Source: Actinoallomurus sp963799975 (GTDB taxonomy: Bacteria > Actinomycetota > Actinomycetes > Streptosporangiales > Streptosporangiaceae). Taken from it: DNA of 64,000 nucleotides. The notes under the pieces were generated by a model. The model searched no databases. It worked only from the letters and a program-made list of their open reading frames with translations, and was not told where the DNA came from. The stretch spans positions 1,116,001-1,180,000 of the forward strand of contig CAWCZF010000002.1 in the NCBI GenBank assembly GCA_963799975.1, in the 5' to 3' direction. Positions 1-9,060 of this stretch are shown piece by piece. How positions within the stretch are numbered: the stretch's first letter is position 1; each line of letters opens with the position of its first letter. A program made the translations under genes and the position numbers.

Positions 1-1026
1 GTCGACGAAGAGACTGCCGCCGGCCCAGTCCGGATCGGTCGGCAGCGGATCGCTCGGCGCGCCCGGCACGGACGCCGACGACCAGCGGGTGGCCACGTCG
101 TCGGTGCCGATGCGCTGGAGCGCCAGCGCGACCGCCTGGTCGAAGCCGATCAGGCCCTCGGGCGGATCGGGCACGTACGCGCCGATGTCGTGCTCGCCGC
201 AGACGACCTCGTGTTTCAGCGAGTCCACGAGCGGACGTGCGACGCCGCTCGGCAGTGGCGTGACCAGCCCGATCCACAGGCTCGACAGCTTCGGCGAGAG
301 CACCGAGACCGGCCGGATCCGGCGCGGCCGAAGGCCGGCGATCCCCGCGTACCGCCGCATCATCTGCTCGTACGTCAGCACGTCGGGGCCGCCGATGTCG
401 AAGGTCCGGTTCACCTCGGGCGGGAGGCGGGCGCAGCCGACGAGGTAGCGGAGCGCGTCGCGTACGGCGATGGGCTGGATCCGCGTCCGCACCCACCGCG
501 GGGTGACCATCACCGGCAGGCGTTCGGTGAGGTAGCGCATCATCTCGAAGGACAGCGAGCCCGAGCCGATCACCATGGCGGCGCGGAGCGCGGCGGTCGG
601 CACGCCAGAGGCCAGCAGGATCGCACCGACCTCGGTGCGCGAGCGCAGATGCTCCGACACCTGGTCGGGGCCCGGCGGGGTGAGGCCGCCGAGGTAGACG
701 ATGCGTCGTACACCGGCGTCCTTGGCCGCGGCCGCGAACGTCTCTGCGGTGCGCCGGTCGGTCTCGCCGAAGTCGCTCCCGCTGCCCAGGGCGTGCACCA
801 GGTAGTACGCCACGTCGACGTCGTGCAGCGCACGGCGTGCGGCCTCGGCCTGGGTGAGGTCGGCGCGCATCACCTCGACCAGGTCGACCCACGGATGGTC
901 GCGCAGCCGTTCGGGCGAGCGCACGGCACAGCGCACGCGGTATCCCTGGGCGAGCAGCGCCGGCACGAGCCGGCCGCCGATGTAGCCGGTCGCCCCGGTG
1001 ACGAGGCAGAGCGGGATCTCAGTCAC
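1..1026 (-). CDS. NAD(P)-binding SDR-type epimerase-like protein, 3' end outside window
   Basis: The protein begins with a Rossmann nucleotide-binding motif, VTGATGYIGG, at about residues 8-17, typical of atypical short-chain dehydrogenases (nucleoside-diphosphate-sugar epimerase-like). About 340 residues are visible and the frame is still open at base 1, so the C-terminal part lies outside the window. Related actinobacterial proteins are about 500 residues and often end in a DUF2867 domain, which would be in the missing part. The GTG start at 1026 (or 1029) overlaps the TGA of the upstream photolyase gene, so the two are probably translationally coupled. The substrate cannot be inferred. Confidence 0.8.
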   Translation of the reverse strand, partial: MTEIPLCLVTGATGYIGGRLVPALLAQGYRVRCAVRSPERLRDHPWVDLVEVMRADLTQAEAARRALHDVDVAYYLVHALGSGSDFGETDRRTAETFAAAAKDAGVRRIVYLGGLTPPGPDQVSEHLRSRTEVGAILLASGVPTAALRAAMVIGSGSLSFEMMRYLTERLPVMVTPRWVRTRIQPIAVRDALRYLVGCARLPPEVNRTFDIGGPDVLTYEQMMRRYAGIAGLRPRRIRPVSVLSPKLSSLWIGLVTPLPSGVARPLVDSLKHEVVCGEHDIGAYVPDPPEGLIGFDQAVALALQRIGTDDVATRWSSASVPGAPSDPLPTDPDWAGGSLFVD

Positions 1027-2383
1027 CACGTGCCCTCCGGAACCGGGCCAGGCCCTCGGCCAGGTCCACGATCGGATCGGGGTAATCCAGCCGGCGGCGC
1101 GCGTCCGCGGGCAGGAGCCAGGGCCGGTGCACCGCTCCCCCGTCGACGGCGGCCAGCTCGGGCACCCAGCGGCGTACGTAGTCGCCACGCGCGTCGAACC
1201 GCCGTGCCTGTACGAGGGGGTTGAGCACCTGGCCCGGCCGGGTGCTCGCGCCCGTGCCGGCCACCCACTGCCAGTTGAGCTGGTTGTTGGCCACGTCGCC
1301 GTCGACGAGCAGGTCCAGGAAGTGCCGTGCGCCGACACGCCAGTCGGCGTAGAGGGTCTTGGCGAGGAAGCTCGCGGTGATCAGCCGCCCGCGGTTGTGC
1401 ATCCAGCCCTCGGCGGCGAGCTGACGCATCGCGGCGTCGACCAGCGGGTAGCCGGTCCGCCCGTCGCGCCAGGCCGCGGTGTCCTCCTCGTCGTCACGCC
1501 AGCGGTCGCCGCGCGGCCGGTAGTCGTCGTGGGCGGCGGCGGGCCGGTCGGCGAGCATCTGCCGGTGGAAGTCACGCCAGGCGACCTGCCGCACGAACGC
1601 CTCCGCGCCCGGCCCGCCGCGCTCGCGTGCCCGGTGCACCAGCTCGACCGGCGAGACGCAGCCGAAGTGCAGGTACGGCGAGAGCCGCGAGGTGCCATCG
1701 GCCGCCAGGTCGTCGTGCAGGTCGGCGTACTGGTCGATCGGGCCGGCCAGCCACGCGTCGAGACGGCGGCGCGCCTCGGTCTCCCCGCCCGGCGGCAGCT
1801 CGGCGGAGGGTCGCCCCGAGGCGATCGTCGCCGCCGTGGGCAGCGGTGCGGAGTCGACCTCGGGCACCGCGATCTTGTGCGGCGCGCCCAGTGGGCGGCG
1901 CCTGCCCGCGGTGCTCCAGCGGCGGAAGTACGGCGTGAAGACGCCGAAGTGGTCCTTGCCGACCGGCGCCACCTCGCCCGGCGGGACGACGACCAGGGCG
2001 TCCGCGTGCACCCGGAGTTCGCGGCGCGTTTTGGCGAGCGCCGTGCGCAGCCGCTCCTCGCGATGCTGCGCGAAGCCGCTGACGTCGCCGGCGACGTGCA
2101 CCGTGGCCGCGTCGGCCTGCTCGGCGACGTGGCAGACCTCCCCGACGACGTCGCCCGTACGCACGACGAGGCGGCCGCCGCGGTCGCGCAGCGCCCGGTC
2201 GAGGTCGGCGAGGCAGCCGGCGAGGAACGCCGCCCGGTTGGGCGTGGCGAACCCGGCCGCGCGCACCCCGTCGTCCAGGACGAACAGCGGCACCACCTGG
2301 TCCGCCGACTCGAGCGCGCCGCGCAGCACGGGGCTGTCGTGGAGGCGCAGGTCGGCGGTGAACAGCGCGATGGCAACAGTCAT
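1019..2383 (-). CDS. phr: Deoxyribodipyrimidine photolyase (DNA photolyase/cryptochrome family)
   Basis: The protein of 454 residues starts MTVAIALFTADLRLHDSP, the usual photolyase N-terminus. The FAD-binding C-terminal half carries the conserved stretch with MHNRGRL and NNQLNWQWVAGTG, then RRWVPEL near the end. Full-length family members are 430-480 residues, so it looks complete. It would repair cyclobutane pyrimidine dimers using light and FAD. I chose ATG at 2383 rather than the TTG one codon upstream. Its stop overlaps the start of the following SDR gene, a pairing consistent with a small UV-response operon, although the role of the SDR protein is unknown. Confidence 0.93.
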   Translation of the reverse strand: MTVAIALFTADLRLHDSPVLRGALESADQVVPLFVLDDGVRAAGFATPNRAAFLAGCLADLDRALRDRGGRLVVRTGDVVGEVCHVAEQADAATVHVAGDVSGFAQHREERLRTALAKTRRELRVHADALVVVPPGEVAPVGKDHFGVFTPYFRRWSTAGRRRPLGAPHKIAVPEVDSAPLPTAATIASGRPSAELPPGGETEARRRLDAWLAGPIDQYADLHDDLAADGTSRLSPYLHFGCVSPVELVHRARERGGPGAEAFVRQVAWRDFHRQMLADRPAAAHDDYRPRGDRWRDDEEDTAAWRDGRTGYPLVDAAMRQLAAEGWMHNRGRLITASFLAKTLYADWRVGARHFLDLLVDGDVANNQLNWQWVAGTGASTRPGQVLNPLVQARRFDARGDYVRRWVPELAAVDGGAVHRPWLLPADARRRLDYPDPIVDLAEGLARFRRARGD

Positions 2384-2551
2384 CAACCAGGGACCTTCCC
2401 CGCGGACCCGGCGTCAAAGCAGGCCCTGGGGACCGGGGTCAAAGCGAGTCGGGACGTACCCGTCGACACCTGCCCGATGCGGGGTGTATCGCCATGAAAC
2501 GGCGCGTCCGGCAGGCGCCGTACGGCGCACCCCGGCCGGACTTCGCCCGGA

Positions 2552-3034
2552 TCAGGCGGATGAACGTCTGTCCACCACGGCCTCGAGCATTTCATCCGGG
2601 CCGGCTTCGGACCTCATCGGGAGGATGATCTGAATACCCGCCACCGAGCACATGAGGGTGCCGTCGACGTCAGAGAATTCGACCGTGACGTGAATGGCCT
2701 GACGGCTCTTGTGCGTGACCTTGCCGGTGATCCAAAGCACGCCTTTTCGCATGGGCTGATAGAACGTGATGTTCATCTGAATGGTGCGGAACATCTTCTC
2801 GTCTTCGAGCACCGTCATCGAGGTGTGCCCCATCACCTGATCGGCGAGCGCCCCGAGGTAGCCACCGAAGAGCTGGCCGCCACTGGTGAAGAAGTCCTGA
2901 TCAATCTCCCACTTTGTTACTACTTGTCCGGTCTGCCAGGAAACGATGTCGGGAAGCCGGAGAATTTCAACGACCGTTGGCTTTGTGGCCTGGCCGGCCT
3001 TGATTTTGTCGAGCCGATCCGTCCAGACTGTCAT
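2552..3034 (-). CDS. Hotdog-fold thioesterase (PaaI/4HBT-like)
   Basis: This is a 160-residue protein with the single-domain hotdog pattern: GGQLFGGYLGALADQVMGH in the middle and a C-terminal beta-rich half ending in IILPMRS. Such proteins hydrolyse acyl-CoA or other thioesters as oligomers; the acyl substrate cannot be told from sequence. It stands alone, with gaps on both sides. Confidence 0.7.
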   Translation of the reverse strand: MTVWTDRLDKIKAGQATKPTVVEILRLPDIVSWQTGQVVTKWEIDQDFFTSGGQLFGGYLGALADQVMGHTSMTVLEDEKMFRTIQMNITFYQPMRKGVLWITGKVTHKSRQAIHVTVEFSDVDGTLMCSVAGIQIILPMRSEAGPDEMLEAVVDRRSSA

Positions 3035-3330
3035 CTGACTCCTCGCTCAGAGTAAACACGCGGCGCCGCCGTTCTCGGGGGTGCGGCATCGCGACATCCG
3101 GAGGATCGCTCACTTCCCTAATTGGCCGCAAGGACGACACAGTTCGCCTCCCACTCGCAGTCGGCCGCGAGTCGGCTCGCCGCCGTGCCGTCACCCGTGT
3201 TGAGCTGCGCCAAGGCATTGATGAGAGGCAGCGAATCGCCATTGTCGTTGAAAATTCATCCGCTGGCCGGTTTCGGTCGCTTCCAAATTCCTTAAAGCAG
3301 TACGCATGGCCCGGCGGGTTCGGCGGCGGT
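3035..3330. other. Intergenic region with a possible relic or short ORF
   Basis: No gene can be firmly supported here. On the minus strand, 3118-3255 is open for 45 codons and ends in an ordinary-looking tail (ADCEWEANCVVLAAN), but it lacks ATG, GTG or TTG: the first codon after an in-frame TGA is ATT. It may be the end of a decayed gene or a short peptide gene with a rare start. Nothing else is recognised. Confidence 0.25.
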
Positions 3331-4506
3331 TCATTTCTCGGTGCGCAGGGCCCGGCGGATGACGGTGATGGGGTCGCCCAGGTGGTAGACGCGCTCGGAC
3401 GGCTCGATGCCGTCCAGGAACTCCTGGTAGCGGACGGCATAGGCCAGGTCCGCGAGAGGCGCGCCGATCTCCAGGGCGCGGGCGGGGTCGCTGCCGGGCC
3501 GGTGTGCCCGCCAGGCACGCACCCAGGCGCGTACGGCGGCGGGCCGGGTGGCCTCGGGCAGGAAGTCGCAGGCCCGCAGGCCGTCCAGCACCGGGTTGCC
3601 GACGTACGCGTCGGCGAAGTCCAGCACGGCCGCCGCGCCATCGCCGCCGCCGCGCCAGTTTCCCGGGTGGAAGTCGCCGTGCACGACCGTGTCCGGCAGG
3701 CCGCACGCGTCGAGTTCGGGCCAGCGGCGTACGAGCGTGTGCGCCGCCGTACGCTCGGCCGGGGTCAGCTCGTCGCCGACCGGCCCGTCGAGGAGCCCGC
3801 GGACCATCGCCATGATCCTGGGCGTACGGCGGTCCGGCAGCCCACCCGGATCGCGCACCGCCGCCTGGGCGGCGACGAAGCGTTCGATGGTCGCCGCGAC
3901 GGCTTCCGGCGACGCGTGCCGGCAGTCCTCTCCGGGGAGTTCTTCGAGGAGGATCCGCCGCTCGCCGGAGGCGAGCACCGCGGGCACGAGCGCCGGGTCC
4001 ACCCGCGCGAACGCCGCGATGACGGCCGCCTCGTCGGCCGCGAAACGGGGGGTGGCCTTGAGCCAGACCGGCCCGGCCCCGGTCGGCAGCCGGAACAGGC
4101 CGGCGAGGTTCCAGGTACGGCGCTGGTCGACCGGGCCGGTCCGCGGCCGCCCGGCCGCGGCGAGTTCGCCGTCCGCCCAGGCGAGGAGTTCCCGCAGCCC
4201 GTCGACGCGGGCCCACGGTGCGCGTAGCTCGTCGTCGCCGGCCGGCCGATCGCCTCGGGGCGCGGGCGGTGGTCGTACGGGGGGTTCCAGCGCCTCGGCG
4301 TGGTAGGTGACGTGGCCGTCGCGCGCGCCGTCGCCGTCCTCGACCCGCAGGAGACGCAGGACCAGGACGGGGACGCCGAGGTCGCCGGCGAGGCGTTCGA
4401 CGACGGGCGCGACATCGGCCCACCAGGGCGTGGCCACCGCGAACGGCCCGACCGTCCCCAGCACGTCGTCACCCTTGGTCACCAGTGCGGTGACGGTACG
4501 CCCCAT
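3331..4506 (-). CDS. Phosphotransferase-like protein of the APH (aminoglycoside phosphotransferase) fold
   Basis: The 391-residue protein carries the small-molecule-kinase catalytic signature VVHGDFHPGNW (catalytic Asp and Asn) followed by AAVLDFADA, which replaces the metal-binding motif. The N-terminal 130 residues are not typical of APH enzymes and may be a separate domain. The substrate is unknown; many environmental APH-fold proteins phosphorylate metabolites rather than antibiotics. It is divergent from the methyltransferase gene that starts at 4549, with 42 bases between the two starts. Confidence 0.72.
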   Translation of the reverse strand: MGRTVTALVTKGDDVLGTVGPFAVATPWWADVAPVVERLAGDLGVPVLVLRLLRVEDGDGARDGHVTYHAEALEPPVRPPPAPRGDRPAGDDELRAPWARVDGLRELLAWADGELAAAGRPRTGPVDQRRTWNLAGLFRLPTGAGPVWLKATPRFAADEAAVIAAFARVDPALVPAVLASGERRILLEELPGEDCRHASPEAVAATIERFVAAQAAVRDPGGLPDRRTPRIMAMVRGLLDGPVGDELTPAERTAAHTLVRRWPELDACGLPDTVVHGDFHPGNWRGGGDGAAAVLDFADAYVGNPVLDGLRACDFLPEATRPAAVRAWVRAWRAHRPGSDPARALEIGAPLADLAYAVRYQEFLDGIEPSERVYHLGDPITVIRRALRTEK

Positions 4507-4548
4507 GCGCCCACTCTAGGATCGCTGTGCGTCGGAAAGGGGTCTGGG

Positions 4549-5355
4549 ATGTCCGATGAACACGCCGCGAGCGAGCACCGCGTACGAAACGCCGCCCTGT
4601 TCGATCAAGAGGTGGCTCCGCACAACGCGCTGTTCCGTACCGCGGCCGCGGTCGGCCCACGCGACCGCGTCCTGGACATCGGGTGCGGCACGGGCGAGTC
4701 GACGCGCGACGCCGCACGCGCCGCCGTGTACGGAACCGTACTGGGCGTGGACCTGTCGGCCGAGGCGATCGCGCACGCACGGCGGCTGAGCGAGGGACTG
4801 GGCAACGTCACGTACCAGCAGGCGGACGCGCAGGTGCATCGCTTCACACCGGAGTTCGACCTGTGCGTCAGCCGGTTCGGAGTGATGTTCTTCACCGACC
4901 CGGCCGCCGCGTTCGCCAACATCGCCACCGCCCTGCGCCCGTACGCGCGGCTGGTCCTGCTGGTCTGGCAGAGCAGCGAGCGCAACGAATGGTCCTGGGC
5001 GGTACGCGCCGCCATCGGCACCTCGGCCGCCCTCACCGGGCCGGACCCGTTCTCCCTCGCCGACCCGGACGCCACGGAGGCGCTCCTCCGTACGGCCGGC
5101 TTCACCGACGTACGGTTCGCCGAGGTGCACGAGCCCGTCTACTACGGCGAGGACGGCGCGACCGCCTACGACCTCGTGCTCGGGCTCCGGGCCACCGGTG
5201 AGTACCTCGCCCCGCTGGACGCCGCCACCGCCCAGGACGCCCGCCGCCGCCTGCGCGGCATGATCGAAGCCCACACCACCGAGAGCGGCGTGTTCTTCGA
5301 CTCCCGCGCCTGGATCATCACCGCCCGCCGGAGCGCCGCCTACTCCGGCACGTGA
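4549..5355 (+). CDS. SAM-dependent class I methyltransferase
   Basis: Motif I, VLDIGCGTGEST, lies at about residues 42-53 and an acidic motif follows (VLGVDLS), the standard class I Rossmann fold. The length of 268 residues fits a single-domain small-molecule methyltransferase. The ATG at 4549 follows a GGAAAGGGG sequence; a longer upstream reading frame exists but would run through the divergent promoter region. The last 16 bases overlap the convergent VOC gene. The substrate is unknown. Confidence 0.82.
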   Translation: MSDEHAASEHRVRNAALFDQEVAPHNALFRTAAAVGPRDRVLDIGCGTGESTRDAARAAVYGTVLGVDLSAEAIAHARRLSEGLGNVTYQQADAQVHRFTPEFDLCVSRFGVMFFTDPAAAFANIATALRPYARLVLLVWQSSERNEWSWAVRAAIGTSAALTGPDPFSLADPDATEALLRTAGFTDVRFAEVHEPVYYGEDGATAYDLVLGLRATGEYLAPLDAATAQDARRRLRGMIEAHTTESGVFFDSRAWIITARRSAAYSGT

Positions 5356-5711
5356 CACACCGCCTCGACGTTGTTCCCGTCGGGGTCGCGGACGAACGCC
5401 CCGTAGTAACCGGGGTGATATTCCGACCAGGACCGAGGCTCGTGCAACACCTCGGCACCGTGCGCGGTCGCGGCCTCGAAGAAGGCGCGTACGGCCGCCC
5501 GGTCGGTGGCCGCAAAGGCGATATGCGACTCACGAAAGCCGTCGCCGGTGGACTGCCGGCCGATCCAGAAGGTCGGCTTGGACGCCATACCGAACCCGAT
5601 GGCGTCACCGAAGTCCATGACACGGCAACCGCCGAGCGGGACGAGCACGGCATCGTAGAAGGCGGCGCTAGTGGCCAGGTCGGAGCACTGAATCGCAAGA
5701 TGATCGAGCAT
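5340..5711 (-). CDS. VOC (glyoxalase/bleomycin-resistance) family protein
   Basis: The 123-residue single VOC domain begins MLDHLAIQCSDL and ends FVRDPDGNNVEAVCHVPE, with the metal-ligand positions His near the start and Glu near the end in place. Such proteins act as dimers as metal-dependent isomerases, dioxygenases or binding proteins; the reaction here is unknown. Its stop overlaps the convergent methyltransferase gene. Confidence 0.85.
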   Translation of the reverse strand: MLDHLAIQCSDLATSAAFYDAVLVPLGGCRVMDFGDAIGFGMASKPTFWIGRQSTGDGFRESHIAFAATDRAAVRAFFEAATAHGAEVLHEPRSWSEYHPGYYGAFVRDPDGNNVEAVCHVPE

Positions 5712-5832
5712 GCGCCCATCCTCCCGGACGCCGCCCAGGAAGTCACAGAGGCGCTGGGACGCCGACCAGGAATCCCAGAGTCATCCACAGCCGACCGACG
5801 CCCCTTCCCCCGCCCGCACGCTCCGCTGGACA

Positions 5833-6432
5833 ATGGAATTGGGGTCGTCGGTCACGGGCACCGTGCAGGTCAAGGACCAGCGGTTGCTGGAGGATCTGAA
5901 GGCCGACCCGGGCGCCTCCTACGTCGACCTGCACACCGGGGAGTTCCCCAGCGGCGCGGTACGCGGGCAGATGCACAAGCTGAGCAGCACCATCGACATC
6001 AGGCAGGCGCTCCTGCGGAACTTCACGGCGTCGGTCGTACGCGGGGCGCAGATCTACGCCTGCACGAAGCAGCCCGACGGCACGTTCGCGTTCACCCAGG
6101 ACAACGTGAGCGCCTCGCTCGAGCACGGCATCGCGCACTTCTTCGCCAAGTCCGGCCCGGCGGGACCGCCGGAGTGGCGGGCGCCAGACCGCTCGGCCGT
6201 CACCGGCACCGTACTCACCAAGACCGCGAACGGGGCCGGGAACATCGCCGAACTCGACGTCGCGACCACCCAGGCGGGCAGGCCGACGGGCATGCTCGCC
6301 GGAACCGACGAGATCCTGCGGCTGAACACGGTCGGCGGCGTCGCGCCGGCCGGCAAGTGCGACCCGGCCGCCCAGCCCACGGTGGCCAGCCCGTACCACG
6401 CCGACTACATGTTCATCCACGCCATCGGCTGA
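5833..6432 (+). pseudogene. Truncated CHRD plus DUF3455 protein
   Basis: Reading from the first plausible ATG (5833), residues 1-50 contain only the last third of a CHRD domain (VDLHTGEFPSGAVRGQM), and residues 60-199 form a DUF3455 domain (GAQIYACT, HFFAKSGP, LRLNTVGGVAP). A CHRD domain is normally about 110 residues and such proteins have a signal peptide; here both the domain start and the export signal are missing. The 120 bases upstream belong to a different frame or to the 5' end of the VOC gene. I infer a 5'-truncated secreted-protein gene. If it is expressed, the product would stay in the cytoplasm. Confidence 0.65.
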
Positions 6433-6525
6433 CCTCTGGGTAACCGCCCCGACCGCAGGGCCCGGCAGAGCCCGGTCAGTCCGGCCGGGCTCGGCGAGTC
6501 AGCCCGGGCTCGGCCGGTCCGCCGG

Positions 6526-7659
6526 TCAGTTTGTCTTACGGTCCGGCAGTTCGCGCCGCGGGGTGCTGGTCTCGTCGGTGGACGTCGCGAGGTTCTTCTT
6601 GATCGAGTCGAGGATGGTCAGCCCCTGGCCGACGAGGCCGGCCGCGATCTCGCTGAGGCCGTCCGCGCCGTTCAACACGTTGACGTTCGCGCCGGACAGG
6701 CCGCCTGCCGCCTCGCGGACGATCTGCGGCAGCTGGTCGATGAGCATTCGGTCGAGCGCCACGCGGTCGTGCGAGGCCGCGGCCTCCGCCTGGATCTTCA
6801 TGCGCTCCGCCTCGGCCTGCGCGATGATGCGCACCCGCTGGGCGTCGGCCTCCGCGGGGCGTACGACCTCGGCGACCAACTGCTGCTGACGCAGCTCGGC
6901 CTCGCGTACGGCCAGCTCGGTCTGTGCGGCGATGACCTCGCGCTGCGCCTGTGCCTGGGCCAGCGGCCCGGCCTGTGCGGCGCCGGCCTGCGCCTGGTCG
7001 ATCTCGGCCTTGTACTGCGCCTGGACCACGGCCGTCTTCCGCGCGTACTCGGCCTGGTTGCGCTGGGACTCCTGCTGCGCCTCGGCCGCCGCCTGTTGCG
7101 CCTGCGCCTGCGCGATCTGCGCCTGCCGCTGGATCGCGGCGGTGTGCGGCGCCGCCATCGCGTCGATGTAACCGGTGTTCATGTCGTCGATCGACTGGAT
7201 CTGCAACGAGTCGACGGAGAGCCCGATCTTGGCCATTTCCGCCTTGGAGCCGTCGAGCACCTCGATCGCCAGTTTCTGCCGCTCGGTGACGATCTCCTCG
7301 ACGGTCATCGAGCCGATGATCGACCGAAGGTGCCCGGCAAAGATCCGCCCGGTGAGCGTCGACATCTGGTCCTGGTCGGACAGGAACCGCTGTCCCGCGT
7401 TGATGATGCTCTCGGCGTCGTTGCCGACCTTGAACGCGATCACCGATCGGACGTTCAGCGCGATCCCCTGTTTCGTGACGCAGGTCTCGGAGACCTCCGC
7501 CTCGCACATCGCGAGAGTGAGGAACCGCACCTTGCGGAAGACTGGAAGGATGAAGGCACCGTGACCGGTGACGACGCGGAAGGGTGCGCCGTTGCGGCCC
7601 GCCCGTCCTCCGGAAATCAGCATGGCCTCATCGGGTGCGGGTACGCGGTAGCCGAACAT
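6526..7659 (-). CDS. floT: Flotillin-like SPFH-domain protein
   Basis: The 377-residue protein begins MFGYRVPAPDEAMLISGG, has an SPFH (band 7) domain to about residue 170, and then a long Ala/Gln/Glu-rich coiled coil to about residue 300 with repeated AQAQ and EAE runs, followed by the conserved flotillin end (GLVGQGLTILDSIKKN). Flotillins form membrane-associated scaffolds. There is no clear transmembrane helix, so attachment is probably through the hydrophobic N-terminal beta-hairpin. ATG at 7659 follows a GGAG. The small gene at 7776-8015 reads toward it and is probably its partner. Confidence 0.88.
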   Translation of the reverse strand: MFGYRVPAPDEAMLISGGRAGRNGAPFRVVTGHGAFILPVFRKVRFLTLAMCEAEVSETCVTKQGIALNVRSVIAFKVGNDAESIINAGQRFLSDQDQMSTLTGRIFAGHLRSIIGSMTVEEIVTERQKLAIEVLDGSKAEMAKIGLSVDSLQIQSIDDMNTGYIDAMAAPHTAAIQRQAQIAQAQAQQAAAEAQQESQRNQAEYARKTAVVQAQYKAEIDQAQAGAAQAGPLAQAQAQREVIAAQTELAVREAELRQQQLVAEVVRPAEADAQRVRIIAQAEAERMKIQAEAAASHDRVALDRMLIDQLPQIVREAAGGLSGANVNVLNGADGLSEIAAGLVGQGLTILDSIKKNLATSTDETSTPRRELPDRKTN

Positions 7660-7775
7660 CACTAGTCTCCTTGTGCATTATAAAAAAGAGAGCCCCGTCG
7701 ACCTGCGGTGATCACGCCGCAGGGAACTACGTTCCGAAACTGCGCGTGACGCTACGCTCGTCGGGGGCTCCGGCG

Positions 7776-8015
7776 CTAGCCAGCGCTGCCCGCAATCTCA
7801 TCGGGCGAACCGTCCCACGCGATGACCTCGACCGTACGGGCTCCGCGGGACTCGATGATCAGCACCGTGGCGTCTTTCGGCAGCGGAGTCTCCGACCACG
7901 CGAGAAAGGTCTCCGACCCGCCACGGATCTTCACCAGCGCCTCTCCCGGCCCGGCCGAACCACGGGTGCCGATGAGGAGGACGCCGAGACGGCCTATGCA
8001 GGATTCGTCCCTCAC
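7776..8015 (-). CDS. Small flotillin-associated protein, NfeD C-terminal-like
   Basis: The 79-residue product contains GVLLIGTRGSAGPGEALVKI, which resembles the beta-barrel (OB-like) C-terminal domain of NfeD proteins, here without membrane segments. NfeD proteins are common genomic partners of flotillins, and this gene lies directly upstream of the flotillin gene on the same strand with a 116-base gap. The start is a GTG at 8015. Family assignment is by short motif and context. Confidence 0.6.
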   Translation of the reverse strand: MRDESCIGRLGVLLIGTRGSAGPGEALVKIRGGSETFLAWSETPLPKDATVLIIESRGARTVEVIAWDGSPDEIAGSAG

Positions 8016-8049
8016 CTACGGCACCCCCTCACGCGAGAACCCTTACTCG

Positions 8050-8667
8050 TCAGGATATCGACGTCGAATCCACGGGCGGCCGATCTGCCCGCGCAAGGCC
8101 GGCGGCAGGGAAACGGGTGTCCCGCAGCATCCGGCCGAAGCGCCAGAAGACGAATTGCAGGACGGTCATCGACGGTGCCGCGGCGCAGCTCGACCGTGAT
8201 CGCGTAGACGACGCCGCCCGCCCCGGCCACGTAGTCCGGCACCCAGACGATGCCGCGGTCGTGCACCAGCCCGGCGCCAGACCAGGGACCAGGCGGTGCG
8301 GTTCGACGTCGGTGTCGCCGAGGCCGAAGCTGATGATCCGCCGAGGATGGACGCGGATGATGGGCTCGCTGTCGCCGGCCGCGGAGTCCGACGGGGACTC
8401 GATCGCCTCGCCGTACCCGCGGATCTCCAGGCACCGGACCCGCCACGGCCGTACCGAGGCGATGTCATCGACGACGAACGCCACCCGGCCGTCGTCGTTC
8501 ACGTTGCGGTACTTCCTGCTGGCGGCCATGTTGTAGCCCTGGATGTCGATCACTTCGAGGTCGGCGTTGTAGGAGAACCCGACCGGGCTGACCTGCAACG
8601 TCCCGTCTGGTTTGGCGGTGGCGAGCCGGCCCAGCCGCGGACCACAATGAGGCGCATGACTCAGCAC
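8050..8667 (-). CDS. PPOX-class F420-dependent enzyme family protein with aberrant ends
   Basis: Residues 12-115 match the split-barrel PPOX class F420-dependent family (LGRLATAKPDGTLQVSPVGF, FVVDDIASVRPWRVRCLEIRG, RRIISFGL), which normally totals about 130 residues. The usual first 10-15 residues are missing and the only start is a GTG at 8667 that overlaps the divergent YchJ gene by 12 bases. After RRIISFGLGD the frame runs on for about 80 low-complexity residues over the relic dehydrogenase segment. I infer that a deletion joined the two genes; the core domain might still fold. Confidence 0.55.
   Translation of the reverse strand: MLSHAPHCGPRLGRLATAKPDGTLQVSPVGFSYNADLEVIDIQGYNMAASRKYRNVNDDGRVAFVVDDIASVRPWRVRCLEIRGYGEAIESPSDSAAGDSEPIIRVHPRRIISFGLGDTDVEPHRLVPGLAPGWCTTAASSGCRTTWPGRAASSTRSRSSCAAAPSMTVLQFVFWRFGRMLRDTRFPAAGLARADRPPVDSTSIS
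8160..8290 (-). pseudogene. Relic of a Glu/Leu/Phe/Val dehydrogenase C-terminal segment
   Basis: In one minus-strand frame about 40 codons read GLVHDRGIVWVPDYVAGAGG and onward VVYAITVEL. This is the 'PDYVANAGGVI' region of leucine/valine-type amino acid dehydrogenases. No catalytic domain is present on either side and no start is available. It is a fragment left by deletion, lying out of frame inside the tail of the PPOX reading frame. Confidence 0.55.
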
Positions 8668-9060
8668 GAGGGCCCGGACGTTGCCGTCGAAAACTGCTAT
8701 TGCGGGCTGATCGCACCGTACGACGACTGCTGCGGACGCTTCCACCGCGGCGATGCGAAGGCACCGACGGCGGAACGGCTGATGCGCTCGCGATTCAGCG
8801 CTTTCTCCGTGGGTGACGAGCCCTATCTTCTGCGCACCTGGCATCCGTCGACGCGACCCGCGCGGATCGGCTTCGACCCGGCCTTTCGATGGCAGCGCCT
8901 CGAAATCCTCCAAACCGCGGGTGGCGGCTTTCTCGACACCGAGGGAACCGTCCGTTTCCGCGCCCATTACCTCGAACGGAACCGCCCCGGGCACCTGGAG
9001 GAACACAGCCACTTCGTCGTCCAGGACGATTCCTGGCTGTACGTCGGCCCGCAAAAGTGA
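8656..9060 (+). CDS. YchJ family (UPF0225) protein
   Basis: The 134-residue protein has the N-terminal cysteine pattern CYCGLIAPYDDCCGRFHRG, like a SEC-C zinc motif, then RLMRSRFSAF and a C-terminal NTF2-like half (FRAHYLERNRPGHLEEHSHF). This is the complete YchJ architecture. Its role is uncharacterised in bacteria. The start at 8656 is fixed by the conserved N-terminus. Confidence 0.85.
   Translation: MTQHEGPDVAVENCYCGLIAPYDDCCGRFHRGDAKAPTAERLMRSRFSAFSVGDEPYLLRTWHPSTRPARIGFDPAFRWQRLEILQTAGGGFLDTEGTVRFRAHYLERNRPGHLEEHSHFVVQDDSWLYVGPQK

Noticed and set aside
190..1224. 344-codon plus-strand frame
   Set aside because: Antisense to the SDR gene, whose Rossmann motif is clear on the other strand.
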